Below, piece after piece: positions 50,183 through 58,417 of a stretch of DNA of 64,000 bases. The DNA is from Saccharospirillum salsuginis (GTDB lineage: Bacteria; Pseudomonadota; Gammaproteobacteria; Pseudomonadales; Natronospirillaceae), in NCBI RefSeq assembly GCF_014651855.1, contig NZ_BMXR01000009.1, positions 215,203-279,202 of the forward strand. Reading direction: 5' to 3'. The position numbers and the translations under genes were made by a program. How positions within the stretch are numbered: the stretch's first letter is position 1; each line of letters begins with the position of its first letter. The notes beneath the pieces are model-generated. The model was not told where the DNA came from, made no database searches, and saw only the letters and a program-made list of their open reading frames with translations.

Positions 50183-51672
50183 CAACGCTGGATACCGGAC
50201 GCTGGGCCCAGACCTGGGGAGCGAAGCCCGCACTGGTGGGTGTGCCGGATGCGACCTGCTGGACCTTCACCGAACTGGATGAACGGGTCCGGACCTGGGT
50301 GCGCCGGCTGGTCGCCCTGGGCCTGAAACGCGGGGACCGGCTGCTGTGGCTGGCGCGCAATCGGCTCGATTTCTTTGCGGTGTTGATGGCGTGTCGGCGC
50401 CAGGGTTGGATCATGGTGCCGTTGAACTGGCGCGAGGTCATCGACACCCAGTTGGAGCAATCCCGTCTGACCGAACCCGCCGCCATTCTGGCCGAACGGG
50501 ATTTTCAGTCGGTGGCGACCAGCCTACATCGATTGCTCGGCTGCGCACTCGGTTGGCTGGACGAGGAGTTGCCGGAAACCGATTTACCCGAGGCCGATCC
50601 GGCCGGCGATGACGATCCCTGGTATCTGCTGTTTACCAGCGGAACCACCGGCACCCCCAAAGCTGTGATCTATACCGCCACCATGGCCATAGCCAATGCC
50701 CGCAATGCGAATGCCGCACTCGATTTATCGCCGGACGACGTGACGGCTTCGGTTCTGCCGCACTATCACACCGCGGGCATTAACCTGTTCGCGTTGCCGG
50801 CCCTGATGCACGGGGCCAGTGTTCGTGTCTATCGCCAGTTCCAACCCGACCAACTGATGACCGATTTGATGGCCCGGCGCCTGACCAAGGCCTTACTGGT
50901 TCCGACTCAATACCGGCGTCTGGCGGAGACCGAAGCCTTTCGTCATGCCGACGATCTCAGTTACTGCGCGTCCTGCCTGGCCAGTGGCGGGGCACCGATG
51001 GACGACTCCCTGTTGGGCGTTTGGGCGGACCGGGGTGTGGTCATCCGCAACGGTTGCGGCATGACCGAAACCGGTCCGACCCTCTTTTTCCAATCCGAGG
51101 CCGAAGCCCGCCAATTCCCGGGCGGGGTGGGGCGGGCCATGCCCATGACCGAATGCAAACTGGTCGGCCCGCATGGCGAGTCGGTGGAACCCGGCCAGGT
51201 TGGCGAGGTCTGGGTGCGAGGACCGGCGATCACACCCGGTTACTGGCGCAACGCGGAAGCCAACGGCACCGCCTTCCTGGATGGCTGGTACCGGTGCGGC
51301 GATCTGGCGCATCAGAATCGGGATGGACATACCTGGATCGTGGATCGGGTGACCGACATGTTCATCTGCGGCGGGGAAAACGTGTTCCCCTCCGAGATCG
51401 AGCAATGTCTGTTGCATCATCGCGCGGTACAGGAAGTGGCCGTCACCGGCGAATACGACCGCACCTGGGGCGAAACCGCCACCGCCTTTGTCGTCCTCAA
51501 ACCCGGGCACTGGGCCACCGAGGATGAACTGCAACGTTTTTGCAAACAGCGCCTGGCGACCTACAAAGTGCCCCGGCGTCTGGTGTTTCTGGATGAACTG
51601 CCCCGCACGCCCACCGGCAAAGTACGGCGGGTGGCGGTTCGAAAGTGGGTGCGTCGTTCCGAACGGGAATGA
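50179..51672 (+). CDS. AMP-dependent acyl/aryl-CoA ligase
   Basis: A 497-residue adenylating enzyme with P-loop FTSGTTGTPKAVIY (about 152), GCGMTETGPT (about 292), the hinge GDLAHQNRDGHTWIVDRVTDMFICGGENVFPSEIE split near 375-405, and catalytic Lys in PTGKVRRVAV. It makes acyl-CoA from a carboxylic acid, ATP and CoA. Context (TetR, then a branched-chain-type ABC transporter and a hydrolase) suggests it activates the acid imported by that transporter. The substrate is unknown; a short or aromatic carboxylate is plausible. Confidence 0.88.
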   Translation: MTTLDTGRWAQTWGAKPALVGVPDATCWTFTELDERVRTWVRRLVALGLKRGDRLLWLARNRLDFFAVLMACRRQGWIMVPLNWREVIDTQLEQSRLTEPAAILAERDFQSVATSLHRLLGCALGWLDEELPETDLPEADPAGDDDPWYLLFTSGTTGTPKAVIYTATMAIANARNANAALDLSPDDVTASVLPHYHTAGINLFALPALMHGASVRVYRQFQPDQLMTDLMARRLTKALLVPTQYRRLAETEAFRHADDLSYCASCLASGGAPMDDSLLGVWADRGVVIRNGCGMTETGPTLFFQSEAEARQFPGGVGRAMPMTECKLVGPHGESVEPGQVGEVWVRGPAITPGYWRNAEANGTAFLDGWYRCGDLAHQNRDGHTWIVDRVTDMFICGGENVFPSEIEQCLLHHRAVQEVAVTGEYDRTWGETATAFVVLKPGHWATEDELQRFCKQRLATYKVPRRLVFLDELPRTPTGKVRRVAVRKWVRRSERE

Positions 51673-51731
51673 CGGTTGATGGATGACATAACCACTCAAG
51701 TATCGTAGTGATCGCATTGGTGCCGAAACCC

Positions 51732-51859
51732 GCATCGGCTACCGGGTGGACCCATTCGGGGTCGCGCGGGATGCCGCCCACTCAACCCATCCATGGGGGC
51801 TTGGCGGAAGCCATCCTGGCTGCCGACATCCCCGAATGGGTCCACCTGGCATCCGACGC
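51732..51859 (+). repeat. Structured intergenic repeat, family 1, copy 7
   Basis: Arms 51732-51761 and 51830-51859 include a perfect 17-bp stem (GGTGGACCCATTCGGGG). The core CCCATCCATGGGGGCTTG, hairpin AGCCATCCTGGCT and extra GCGGGATGCCGC hairpin are clear. It sits between the CoA ligase and the transporter's binding-protein gene. Confidence 0.9.
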
Positions 51860-51916
51860 TAGCCCAGCGTGTCTTCCACAAACTTGAGATAACAATAAGA
51901 CGATAGGAGACAAACC

Positions 51917-53110
51917 ATGAGATTGACCACCGTGTTCAAATCCGCCTTGATGGCTCTGCCGCTGGCATTCGCCGGCCAGACCCTGGCGGAGGACCCGATC
52001 AAGATCGCGCATGTGTACGGCAAGACCGGGCCACTGGAAGCCTATGCCAAGCAAAGCCACGATGGTTTGATGCTGGGGCTGGAATACGCCACCGGCGGTA
52101 CCATGGAAGTGCTGGGTCGGCCGATCGAAGTGATCGAAAAGGACACCCAGCTGGATCCGGCCCAGGGGCGCTCCCTGCTGGAAGAAGCCTATGCGGACGA
52201 CGAAGTGACTCTGGCCATCGGCCCGGTCTCCTCGGGCGTGGCGCTGGCCATGCTGCCGGTGGCGCAGGAATACGGCAAGATCCTGATGGTTGAACCGGCC
52301 GTGGCTGATTCCATCACCGGCGAGAACGGCAACCGCTATATTTTTCGCACCGGCCGCAACTCCTCCCAGGATGCGGTGGCCAATGCGGTCGCCATCGGCA
52401 AGCCGGGTGTGAAAATCGCCACCCTGGCGCAGGATTACGCCTTCGGTCGCGACGGCATCACGGCTTTCCGCAACGCTCTGGAAGGCAGTGGCGCCGAGAT
52501 CGTTCACGAGGAATACGTGCCGACCGACACCAACGATTTCACCGCGGCCGGTCAGCGCATCTTCGACGCCCTGAAAGACGAAGACGGTGAAAAGATCGTG
52601 TTCTTTTACTGGGCCGGTGGCGGCAATCCGATGGGCAAACTGAAGGCGATGAACCCGGAACGCTACGACATCGAATTCGCCACCGGCGGCAATATTCTGT
52701 CCGCCCTGGTCGGTTACAAACCGTTTGTGGGTATGGAAGGGGCGACCTATTACTACTACGAGAGCCCGGACAACGACATCAACGACTGGCTGGTCGAGCA
52801 ACACCTGGATCGGTTTGGTACACCGCCGGACTTCTTCACCGCCGGTGGCATGTCGGCCGGTATCGCCGCCGTCGAAGCCCTGAAGCGTTCAGGCGACACC
52901 GATACCGAAGCCCTGATCGACACCATGGAAGGCATGCGCTTCGATACGCCCAAGGGCGAAATGATGTTCCGGGCGGAAGATCATCAGGCCCTGCAATCCA
53001 TGTATCACTTCCGCATCAAGGTGGAAGACGGCGTCGAATGGGCGATTCCCGAACTGGTTCGTGAAATCCCGCTCGAGGAAATGGACATCCCGGTCGGCCG
53101 CGACAACTGA
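51917..53110 (+). CDS. Branched-chain-type ABC transporter substrate-binding protein
   Basis: A 397-residue periplasmic protein with signal peptide (about 1-24, LPLAFAGQTLAED) and the Leu/Ile/Val-binding fold: IKIAHVYGKTGPLEAYAKQSHDGLMLGLEYA, GPVSSGVALAMLP, AQDYAFGRDGITAFR, and YYYYESPDNDINDW. Members carry branched-chain amino acids, amides, urea or aromatic acids. The module's CoA ligase points to an organic acid rather than an amino acid (inference). Ribosome site AGGAG nine bases before ATG. It starts the five-gene transporter-hydrolase run. Confidence 0.92.
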   Translation: MRLTTVFKSALMALPLAFAGQTLAEDPIKIAHVYGKTGPLEAYAKQSHDGLMLGLEYATGGTMEVLGRPIEVIEKDTQLDPAQGRSLLEEAYADDEVTLAIGPVSSGVALAMLPVAQEYGKILMVEPAVADSITGENGNRYIFRTGRNSSQDAVANAVAIGKPGVKIATLAQDYAFGRDGITAFRNALEGSGAEIVHEEYVPTDTNDFTAAGQRIFDALKDEDGEKIVFFYWAGGGNPMGKLKAMNPERYDIEFATGGNILSALVGYKPFVGMEGATYYYYESPDNDINDWLVEQHLDRFGTPPDFFTAGGMSAGIAAVEALKRSGDTDTEALIDTMEGMRFDTPKGEMMFRAEDHQALQSMYHFRIKVEDGVEWAIPELVREIPLEEMDIPVGRDN

Positions 53111-53179
53111 TCCAATCCAGTCCGACAACCTCCCGACCGGCCCGACATCGGGCTGGTCCGACCCTTTCTGGACACGATT

Positions 53180-53959
53180 ATGACGACTCACACGACTACA
53201 CCGGTTCTCGAAACCCGGGAGCTGAGCGTGCAATTCGGCGGCCATGTGGCGGTCAATCGGGTCAGTTGTCGCTTCGACAGCGGCACCCTGACCGCCATCG
53301 TCGGCCCGAATGGAGCCGGCAAGACTACCTACTTCAACCTGATTTCCGGTCAATTACCGGCGACCGAGGGTGAAGTACGTCTGCGCGGCCGGGTGCTGGG
53401 TGGCCGTTCCGCCGCGCATCGGGCCCGGGCCGGTCTGGGCCGGGCTTTTCAGCTGACCCAGTTGTTCCCGCGTCTGAGCGTGGCGGACAACCTCCGCCTG
53501 GTGGTGCAGGCCAAGCTCGGGCTCGGTTTTCGCTTCTGGCAACCGGCCAGCCACCTGATCGCTGTGGATCGGGAAGTGGAAGCGCTGCTCGAACGGGTCG
53601 ATCTCGCCGGTCGTGCCGAGGTGCCGGCCTCGCAGCTGTCTCACGGCGGCCAACGACGCCTGGAAGTCGGCATGATGCTGGCACTCGACCCGGAGGTGAT
53701 GATGTTCGACGAACCCACCGCCGGGATGAGCCTGGATGAGGCACCGGTAGTGCTGAACCTGATCCGGTCGATTAAAGAGGCGGGCGAGAAGACCATCCTG
53801 CTGGTGGAGCACAAGATGGATGTTATCCGCTCGCTGGCGGACCGCATCATCGTCCTGAACAACGGCACCCTGTTGGCCGATGGCGAACCGGCCGAGGTCA
53901 TGTCCCTGCCGAGTGTTCGCCAGGCGTATTTGGGGGAATCCGGGGAGGGCGCGACATGA
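53180..53959 (+). CDS. Branched-chain-type ABC transporter ATPase (LivG-like)
   Basis: A 259-residue ATPase: Walker A GPNGAGKTT, Q-loop QLTQLFPRLSVADNLRL, signature-like LSHGGQRRLE, Walker B MMFDEPTAGMS and H-loop VEHKMDVI. The longer form with the FQLTQLF region is the LivG type. Its stop overlaps the LivF start by four bases (ATGA). It powers uptake through the two permeases that follow. Confidence 0.93.
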   Translation: MTTHTTTPVLETRELSVQFGGHVAVNRVSCRFDSGTLTAIVGPNGAGKTTYFNLISGQLPATEGEVRLRGRVLGGRSAAHRARAGLGRAFQLTQLFPRLSVADNLRLVVQAKLGLGFRFWQPASHLIAVDREVEALLERVDLAGRAEVPASQLSHGGQRRLEVGMMLALDPEVMMFDEPTAGMSLDEAPVVLNLIRSIKEAGEKTILLVEHKMDVIRSLADRIIVLNNGTLLADGEPAEVMSLPSVRQAYLGESGEGAT

Positions 53960-54687
53960 GCGACCAAACGATGCAACTGGCGCTGCGCGACGTCCATACC
54001 CACGTCGACGGCTACCACATTCTGCAAGGTGTCACTTTCGACGTACCCAGGCATCAAGTCACCATGCTGCTGGGCCGTAATGGCGTCGGCAAGACGTCAA
54101 CCATGCGCACCATCATGGGCCTGTGGCCGTCGAGCCAGGGTGAGATCCGGTTGGAGGGCCAGCCGATCCATGGCTTGCCGACCATGCAGGTGGCGCGTCG
54201 CGGGGTGAGCTATGTACCCGAAAACATGGGCATATTCGCCAGCCTGACCGTCTCCGAGAATCTGCGCATCGCCAGTCGCAGTCAGGGGCTGGGTGGCGAG
54301 CGGCTGGACTGGATACTGGCGTTGTTTCCGGCATTGCAGACCTTCTGGCATTGGCCGGCCGGGAATCTGTCCGGCGGGCAAAAACAGATGCTGGCCATCG
54401 CCCGGGCGGTGATCGAACCCTGCGATCTGTTGCTGGTCGACGAACCCAGCAAGGGGTTGGCTCCGTCCATTATCGAGAAGCTGATCACCGCATTCCGATC
54501 CCTGAAAGACGAACGCACCACCATCCTGATGGTGGAGCAAAACATGAACATGGCCCGGCAATTGGGCGATCACCTGGTGGTGATGGACGATGGTCGCATC
54601 GTTCACGAAGGCTCAATGGCCGACTTCGCCGCCGACCCCGATCGCCAGAGCGAGTTGCTGGGTCTGTCGATGGAGGCGTCCACATGA
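53956..54687 (+). CDS. Branched-chain-type ABC transporter ATPase (LivF-like)
   Basis: A 243-residue ATPase with Walker A GRNGVGKTS, signature LSGGQKQM, Walker B LLVDEPSKGL and H-loop VEQNMNMA, the typical LivF set. It pairs with the LivG-type ATPase. The gene overlaps its upstream neighbour by four bases and its downstream one by four bases, a fully coupled operon. Confidence 0.94.
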   Translation: MSDQTMQLALRDVHTHVDGYHILQGVTFDVPRHQVTMLLGRNGVGKTSTMRTIMGLWPSSQGEIRLEGQPIHGLPTMQVARRGVSYVPENMGIFASLTVSENLRIASRSQGLGGERLDWILALFPALQTFWHWPAGNLSGGQKQMLAIARAVIEPCDLLLVDEPSKGLAPSIIEKLITAFRSLKDERTTILMVEQNMNMARQLGDHLVVMDDGRIVHEGSMADFAADPDRQSELLGLSMEAST

Positions 54688-55733
54688 CGACCCGCGTCGA
54701 ACCGATACAAGCGACCGGCGGCGAGCCGGTCAAACAACACCGCGCCTGGTGGCACCGGCCGGACGCCCAGGCCGCTGTTCTGGTTCCGGCCCTGGCGCTG
54801 CTGGCACTGCCGTTGACCGGCGACTTCAGCGCCTGGCTGACGCTGACCCTGGCGGGGCTCGCCATGGGCATGATGCTGTTCATCATGACCTCCGGCTTTA
54901 CCCTGGTTTTCGGCCTGATGGATGTGCTGAATTTCGGCCATGGGGCGTTTATCTCCCTGGGCGCCTTTTTCGGCTTCACCGTATTGGCCGGCCTGGAGAG
55001 TTGGCGACTGGTGGACTCGCTCTGGCTGAACCTCTTGGCCTTCGGTCTTGCCGCCGTAGCGGCCATGATCGCTTGCGGACTGCTGTCCTGGGCGTTCGAA
55101 CGGGTGCTGGTGCGCCGGGTCTACGGCAATCACCTGATGCAGATCCTGATCACCATGGGCGGCCTGATCGTCGCCGAGCAATTGATCTACGTCTTCTGGG
55201 GCGGTGAGGACTGGCCCATGCTGAAACCCGCCGCCTTTCAGGGCGGACTGCAATGGGGCGACCTGGTGTTCGAGAAATACCGGCTGCTGGCCGTTGTGCT
55301 CGGGCTGGTCCTGTTCGCCGCCCTGATGGCTGTGTTCAAGTGGACCCGTCTGGGCCTGCTGATTCGTGCCGGGGTCGAGAACCGCGAAATGGTCGAGAGC
55401 TTCGGCTACAACGTGCGCCGCCTGTTCGTGCTGGTGTTCATGGCCGGGTCCGCACTGGCCGCCATGGGCGGTGTCATGTGGGGCCTGTACGACGAGGTCA
55501 TCACGGCGCATCTGGGACAGAGCATCATGATCACCGTCTTCATTGTCGCCATCATTGGCGGGTTGGGTTCAATCGAGGGCTGTTTCATCGCCGCCCTGAT
55601 GGTCGGTCTGTTGTCCAACTACGTCGGCTTTCTGGCCCCCAAACTCGCGCTGGTCTCCACCATCGGCCTGCTGGTCGTGGTCTTAATGTGGCGCCCACAG
55701 GGGCTGGTCCCCGCGACCCAGGGAGGACAGTGA
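54684..55733 (+). CDS. Branched-chain-type ABC transporter permease (LivH-like)
   Basis: A 349-residue membrane protein with eight or more helices and the LivH signature (TLVFGLMDVLNFGHGAFISLGAFFGF split near 75-100; GVENREMVESFGYNVRRLF; GGLGSIEGCFIAA). It forms half of the inner-membrane channel. The start at 54684 (ATGA overlap) has GGAGG seven bases upstream; the frame is open earlier but that part overlaps LivF and is rejected. An additional 35-residue hydrophilic N-terminus (VEPIQATGGEPVKQHRAWWHRPD) precedes the first helix. Confidence 0.93.
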   Translation: MTTRVEPIQATGGEPVKQHRAWWHRPDAQAAVLVPALALLALPLTGDFSAWLTLTLAGLAMGMMLFIMTSGFTLVFGLMDVLNFGHGAFISLGAFFGFTVLAGLESWRLVDSLWLNLLAFGLAAVAAMIACGLLSWAFERVLVRRVYGNHLMQILITMGGLIVAEQLIYVFWGGEDWPMLKPAAFQGGLQWGDLVFEKYRLLAVVLGLVLFAALMAVFKWTRLGLLIRAGVENREMVESFGYNVRRLFVLVFMAGSALAAMGGVMWGLYDEVITAHLGQSIMITVFIVAIIGGLGSIEGCFIAALMVGLLSNYVGFLAPKLALVSTIGLLVVVLMWRPQGLVPATQGGQ

Positions 55734-55734
55734 C

Positions 55735-56808
55735 ATGCTGCAAGCCTTACGCGATACCCTGCCGGCCAACCGCTGGATCCGTCTGGTCCTGTTGGCCATC
55801 GTTCTGGGGGTGATCTTCACGCCCTGGCTGTTCGATGGCACCCGGGCGCTCGACACCGCCGCACGCCTGAGCATCTTTGTTGTGCTGGCGGCGTCCTATG
55901 ATCTGCTGCTCGGGTTCACCGGCGTAGTGTCCTTTGCCCATGCGCTCTTCTTCGGTATCGGCGCCTATGCCGTCGCCATTGCCTTCGACCACTTCGCCCC
56001 CGGCTTTGGTGTTCTGCTGGTCGCCATCGTCGCGGGCCTCGGTGTCTCGCTGTTGGTGGCGTTCATCATGGGCCTGGTGTCGTTGCGTGTGAAAACCATC
56101 TTCTACGCCATGATCACCCTGGCCGTGGCCAGTGCCGCGACTGTGCTGGTGTCCCAGCTCTACCACCTGACGGGTGGGGAAGACGGGCTGACCTACCGCA
56201 TTCCGAAGGTGCTGACGCCGGCCTTCAAGTTGCTCGACGACAAGGTTTTCGGGGTGCGCGTCAACGGCAAGTTGATGAATTTCTATCTGGTGGTGTTCAG
56301 CTCGATCGTGCTGTTCCTGATCATGGTCCGGATCGTCGCATCGCCGTTCGGCCGCGTCCTCAAGGCCCTGCGCGAAAACGACTTCCGCGCCCAGGCCATC
56401 GGTTACAACACCCTGGCGTATCGCACCACAGCGACCTTGCTCAGCGCCGCTTTCGCGACCCTGGCCGGAGTGTTGATGGCGCTCTGGTTGCGCTACACAG
56501 GACCGGAATCGGTGCTGTCGCTGGACATCATGATCGATGTCCTGCTGATGGTGGTCATCGGCGGTATGGGCACGCTCTACGGCGCCATCATCGGCGCGAC
56601 CGTGCTGATGCTCGCCCAGAGTTATCTGCAGGGCCTGATGGGCAACGCCCAGGATGTGATCGGCGGTGTTCCGATCCTGTCCGAACTCATGGCCCCCGAC
56701 CGCTGGCTGCTCTGGCTCGGTCTGTTGTTCATCGCCAGCGTCTACTTCTTTCCCCAGGGGGTTGTCGGCCGATTCAGTGGCCCGGCGCCCAAGGAGGCAA
56801 CGACATGA
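55735..56808 (+). CDS. Branched-chain-type ABC transporter permease (LivM-like)
   Basis: A 357-residue permease. The LivM signature ASYDLLLGFTGVVSFAHALFFGIGAY (split near 48-75), RENDFRAQAIGYN and GGMGTLYGAIIGA are clear. It pairs with the LivH-type protein. It overlaps the hydrolase start by four bases and follows the LivH stop by one base. About ten helices. Confidence 0.94.
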   Translation: MLQALRDTLPANRWIRLVLLAIVLGVIFTPWLFDGTRALDTAARLSIFVVLAASYDLLLGFTGVVSFAHALFFGIGAYAVAIAFDHFAPGFGVLLVAIVAGLGVSLLVAFIMGLVSLRVKTIFYAMITLAVASAATVLVSQLYHLTGGEDGLTYRIPKVLTPAFKLLDDKVFGVRVNGKLMNFYLVVFSSIVLFLIMVRIVASPFGRVLKALRENDFRAQAIGYNTLAYRTTATLLSAAFATLAGVLMALWLRYTGPESVLSLDIMIDVLLMVVIGGMGTLYGAIIGATVLMLAQSYLQGLMGNAQDVIGGVPILSELMAPDRWLLWLGLLFIASVYFFPQGVVGRFSGPAPKEATT

Positions 56809-57638
56809 TGGAGCACGCATTCATCACCCCGAACGACCGCGAATTGCACGTTCGCGTCTGGAACCCAAGCGCGGACAAAACCGTCGTATGCTGGCATGGA
56901 CTGGCCCGCAACAGCCACGATTTCGAACCGCTGGGCGACGAACTAGCCAAGCAGGGCTATAGGGTCCTGGCGCCGGACACCATCGGCCGCGGCCTGTCGC
57001 AGTGGGCCCGTGACCCGCGCGAGGAATACCATTTCGGCGTGTACAGCGAACTGGCGCTGGGGCTGCTCGATCATTTCCGGGTGGATCGGCTGAGTTGGGT
57101 CGGCACCAGCATGGGCGGTTTGCTCGGCATGATTCTCGGCAGCGGGCCGCTGCAAGACCGCCTCGACCGACTGGTGCTGAACGACGTCGGCCCGGCGCTG
57201 CCGACCGACGCCTTGCGCCGGATAACGGAGTACGTCCGCGAGACACCGGCGTTCGATACATTATCCGCCTTTGAGGAGCGCATCCGCACGATCTACGCGC
57301 CATTCGGACCACGCAATGATGTGAGCTGGCGGGATATGGCCATGGCCTGTAGCCGGCGTCTGCCCGATGGCCGGTTTGTAACGCATTACGACCCGGACAT
57401 TGTCGGGCAGTTCGATGAATCGGCACCGGCGGTGGATCTCTGGGATCAGTTCGATTCCATTCCATGCCCACTGATGCTGCTTCACGGTACCCAGTCGGAT
57501 GTCCTTACCGGCGAAATCGTCGCCGACATGCGGGCGCGCAAGCCGTCGATGGAACTGCTCCAGTTCGATGACTGTGGGCATGCGCCTGGGTTGCACCTGG
57601 CGGATCATATCGAGCCGGTGGTTCGGTTTATCGGTTAG
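56805..57638 (+). CDS. Alpha/beta-hydrolase in the transporter operon
   Basis: A 277-residue alpha/beta-hydrolase. Catalytic triad: Ser in GTSMGG (about 104), Asp in GTQSDVLTG (about 229) and His in CGHAPGL (about 257); the oxyanion region is HGLARNSHDF. It has no signal peptide, so it would act in the cytosol on an ester, lactone or thioester after import. Coupled to LivM by a four-base overlap. Its presence suggests the imported compound or CoA product is hydrolysed (inference). Confidence 0.88.
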   Translation: MMEHAFITPNDRELHVRVWNPSADKTVVCWHGLARNSHDFEPLGDELAKQGYRVLAPDTIGRGLSQWARDPREEYHFGVYSELALGLLDHFRVDRLSWVGTSMGGLLGMILGSGPLQDRLDRLVLNDVGPALPTDALRRITEYVRETPAFDTLSAFEERIRTIYAPFGPRNDVSWRDMAMACSRRLPDGRFVTHYDPDIVGQFDESAPAVDLWDQFDSIPCPLMLLHGTQSDVLTGEIVADMRARKPSMELLQFDDCGHAPGLHLADHIEPVVRFIG

Positions 57639-57677
57639 GTTTGGTTCCGGCTGGTTTTAGTTGGGTGCCAATGGTCC

Positions 57678-57919
57678 GTGCCAGGTACCGCGCACCCCTC
57701 AGGCGGTCGCCGCAAGTACCCGCAAGCGGGTCCGGCCAACCAGCAGAGCTGGTTGGCGTTCGGCTACGCGCGAAGCATGCTTCGCAAACGCTTGCCTAAC
57801 CCATGTAGGCTCGGCGGCCCGGTCCGCACGCCATGGATGGCGGGAGTGCCGGTTTTGCAGGAGCAAAAAACCGGCCCTGCGGGCCGCCGTCCGCCTGTGG
57901 GGTACCCGGTACCTGGCAC
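57678..57919 (+). repeat. Structured intergenic repeat, family 1, largest copy 8
   Basis: Arms 57678-57706 and 57891-57919 pair with five mismatches (GTGCCAGGTACCGCGCACCC type ends). The 184-bp core holds a chain of hairpins: ACCCGCAAGCGGGT, CCAACCAGC...GCTGGTTGG, GCGAAGCATGCTTCGC, CGCCATGGATGGCG and GCCGGTTTTG...CAAAAAACCGGC. The last is shared with the copy at 36982. It has the most hairpins of any copy. Confidence 0.8.
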
Positions 57920-57964
57920 TTGCTATGGTAACCAAACCATCGTGTGGCTGTGCTCCGCTTGCTT

Positions 57965-58092
57965 GTAGGGTGGGCACTGCCCACCAATTTCCAGGTATGG
58001 CTATTGAGTAGGTTGGATTAGACGAAGTCGTAGTCCAACATCGGAGCTACTTTGGCTGCATTCACAAAATAGGTGGGCGGTGCCCACCCTAC
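57965..58092. repeat. Inverted repeat, family 2 (GTAGGGTGGGCAC), with nested family-3 unit
   Basis: GTAGGGTGGGCACTGCCCAC at 57965 and GGTGGGCGGTGCCCACCCTA ending near 58092 are the arms. Between them a smaller inverted repeat GTTGGATTAGACGAAG...TAGTCCAAC (58010-58038) of the GTAGGTTGGAT type is nested, so one element inserted into, or recombined with, another. Confidence 0.82.
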
Positions 58093-58155
58093 GATAGCCA
58101 AACGATAAGTATCTAACGGGATTTGGGGTTTTTGCAACGCTGCCACGGACGGAGA

Positions 58156-58270
58156 TGGCAAGGGGTGGGGGCAGACCTATTTGGGGATGTCCGCAGCATG
58201 GATGCTGCGGTCAAGCCCCCATGGACGGGTTCATGGCGACCCCAAATAGGTCTGCCCCCACACCTTGCCT
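58156..58270 (-). repeat. Structured intergenic repeat, family 1, copy 9
   Basis: Arms 58156-58186 and 58240-58269 include a perfect 22-bp stem (GTGGGGGCAGACCTATTTGG and two more). The minus-strand core CCCGTCCATGGGGGCTTG and hairpin CCGCAGCATGGATGCTGCGG are intact. It is the third repeat in the 780-bp gap between the hydrolase and the CoA ligase. Confidence 0.92.
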
Positions 58271-58417
58271 TGGCACTCATGGAGCACACCATATCTGGGC
58301 AACCAACAAAACCACTGCCACTAATCCCCTACCTCCTACTATTCGCCGATGGGGGTATGGCTCAACCGGAACTACACTCATCTCAACTTCAGAACAATGA
58401 CAAAAGGAGCTCCCGGA

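Noticed and set aside
57678..57919. tRNA or other classical RNA gene in the multi-hairpin repeat
   Set aside because: The hairpins do not form a cloverleaf, no TTC-type arm is seen, and the outer arms belong to the repeat family.
58155..58400. Small protein of 81 residues
   Set aside because: It lies inside a family-1 repeat; similar peptides appear in other copies only because the repeat core is conserved.
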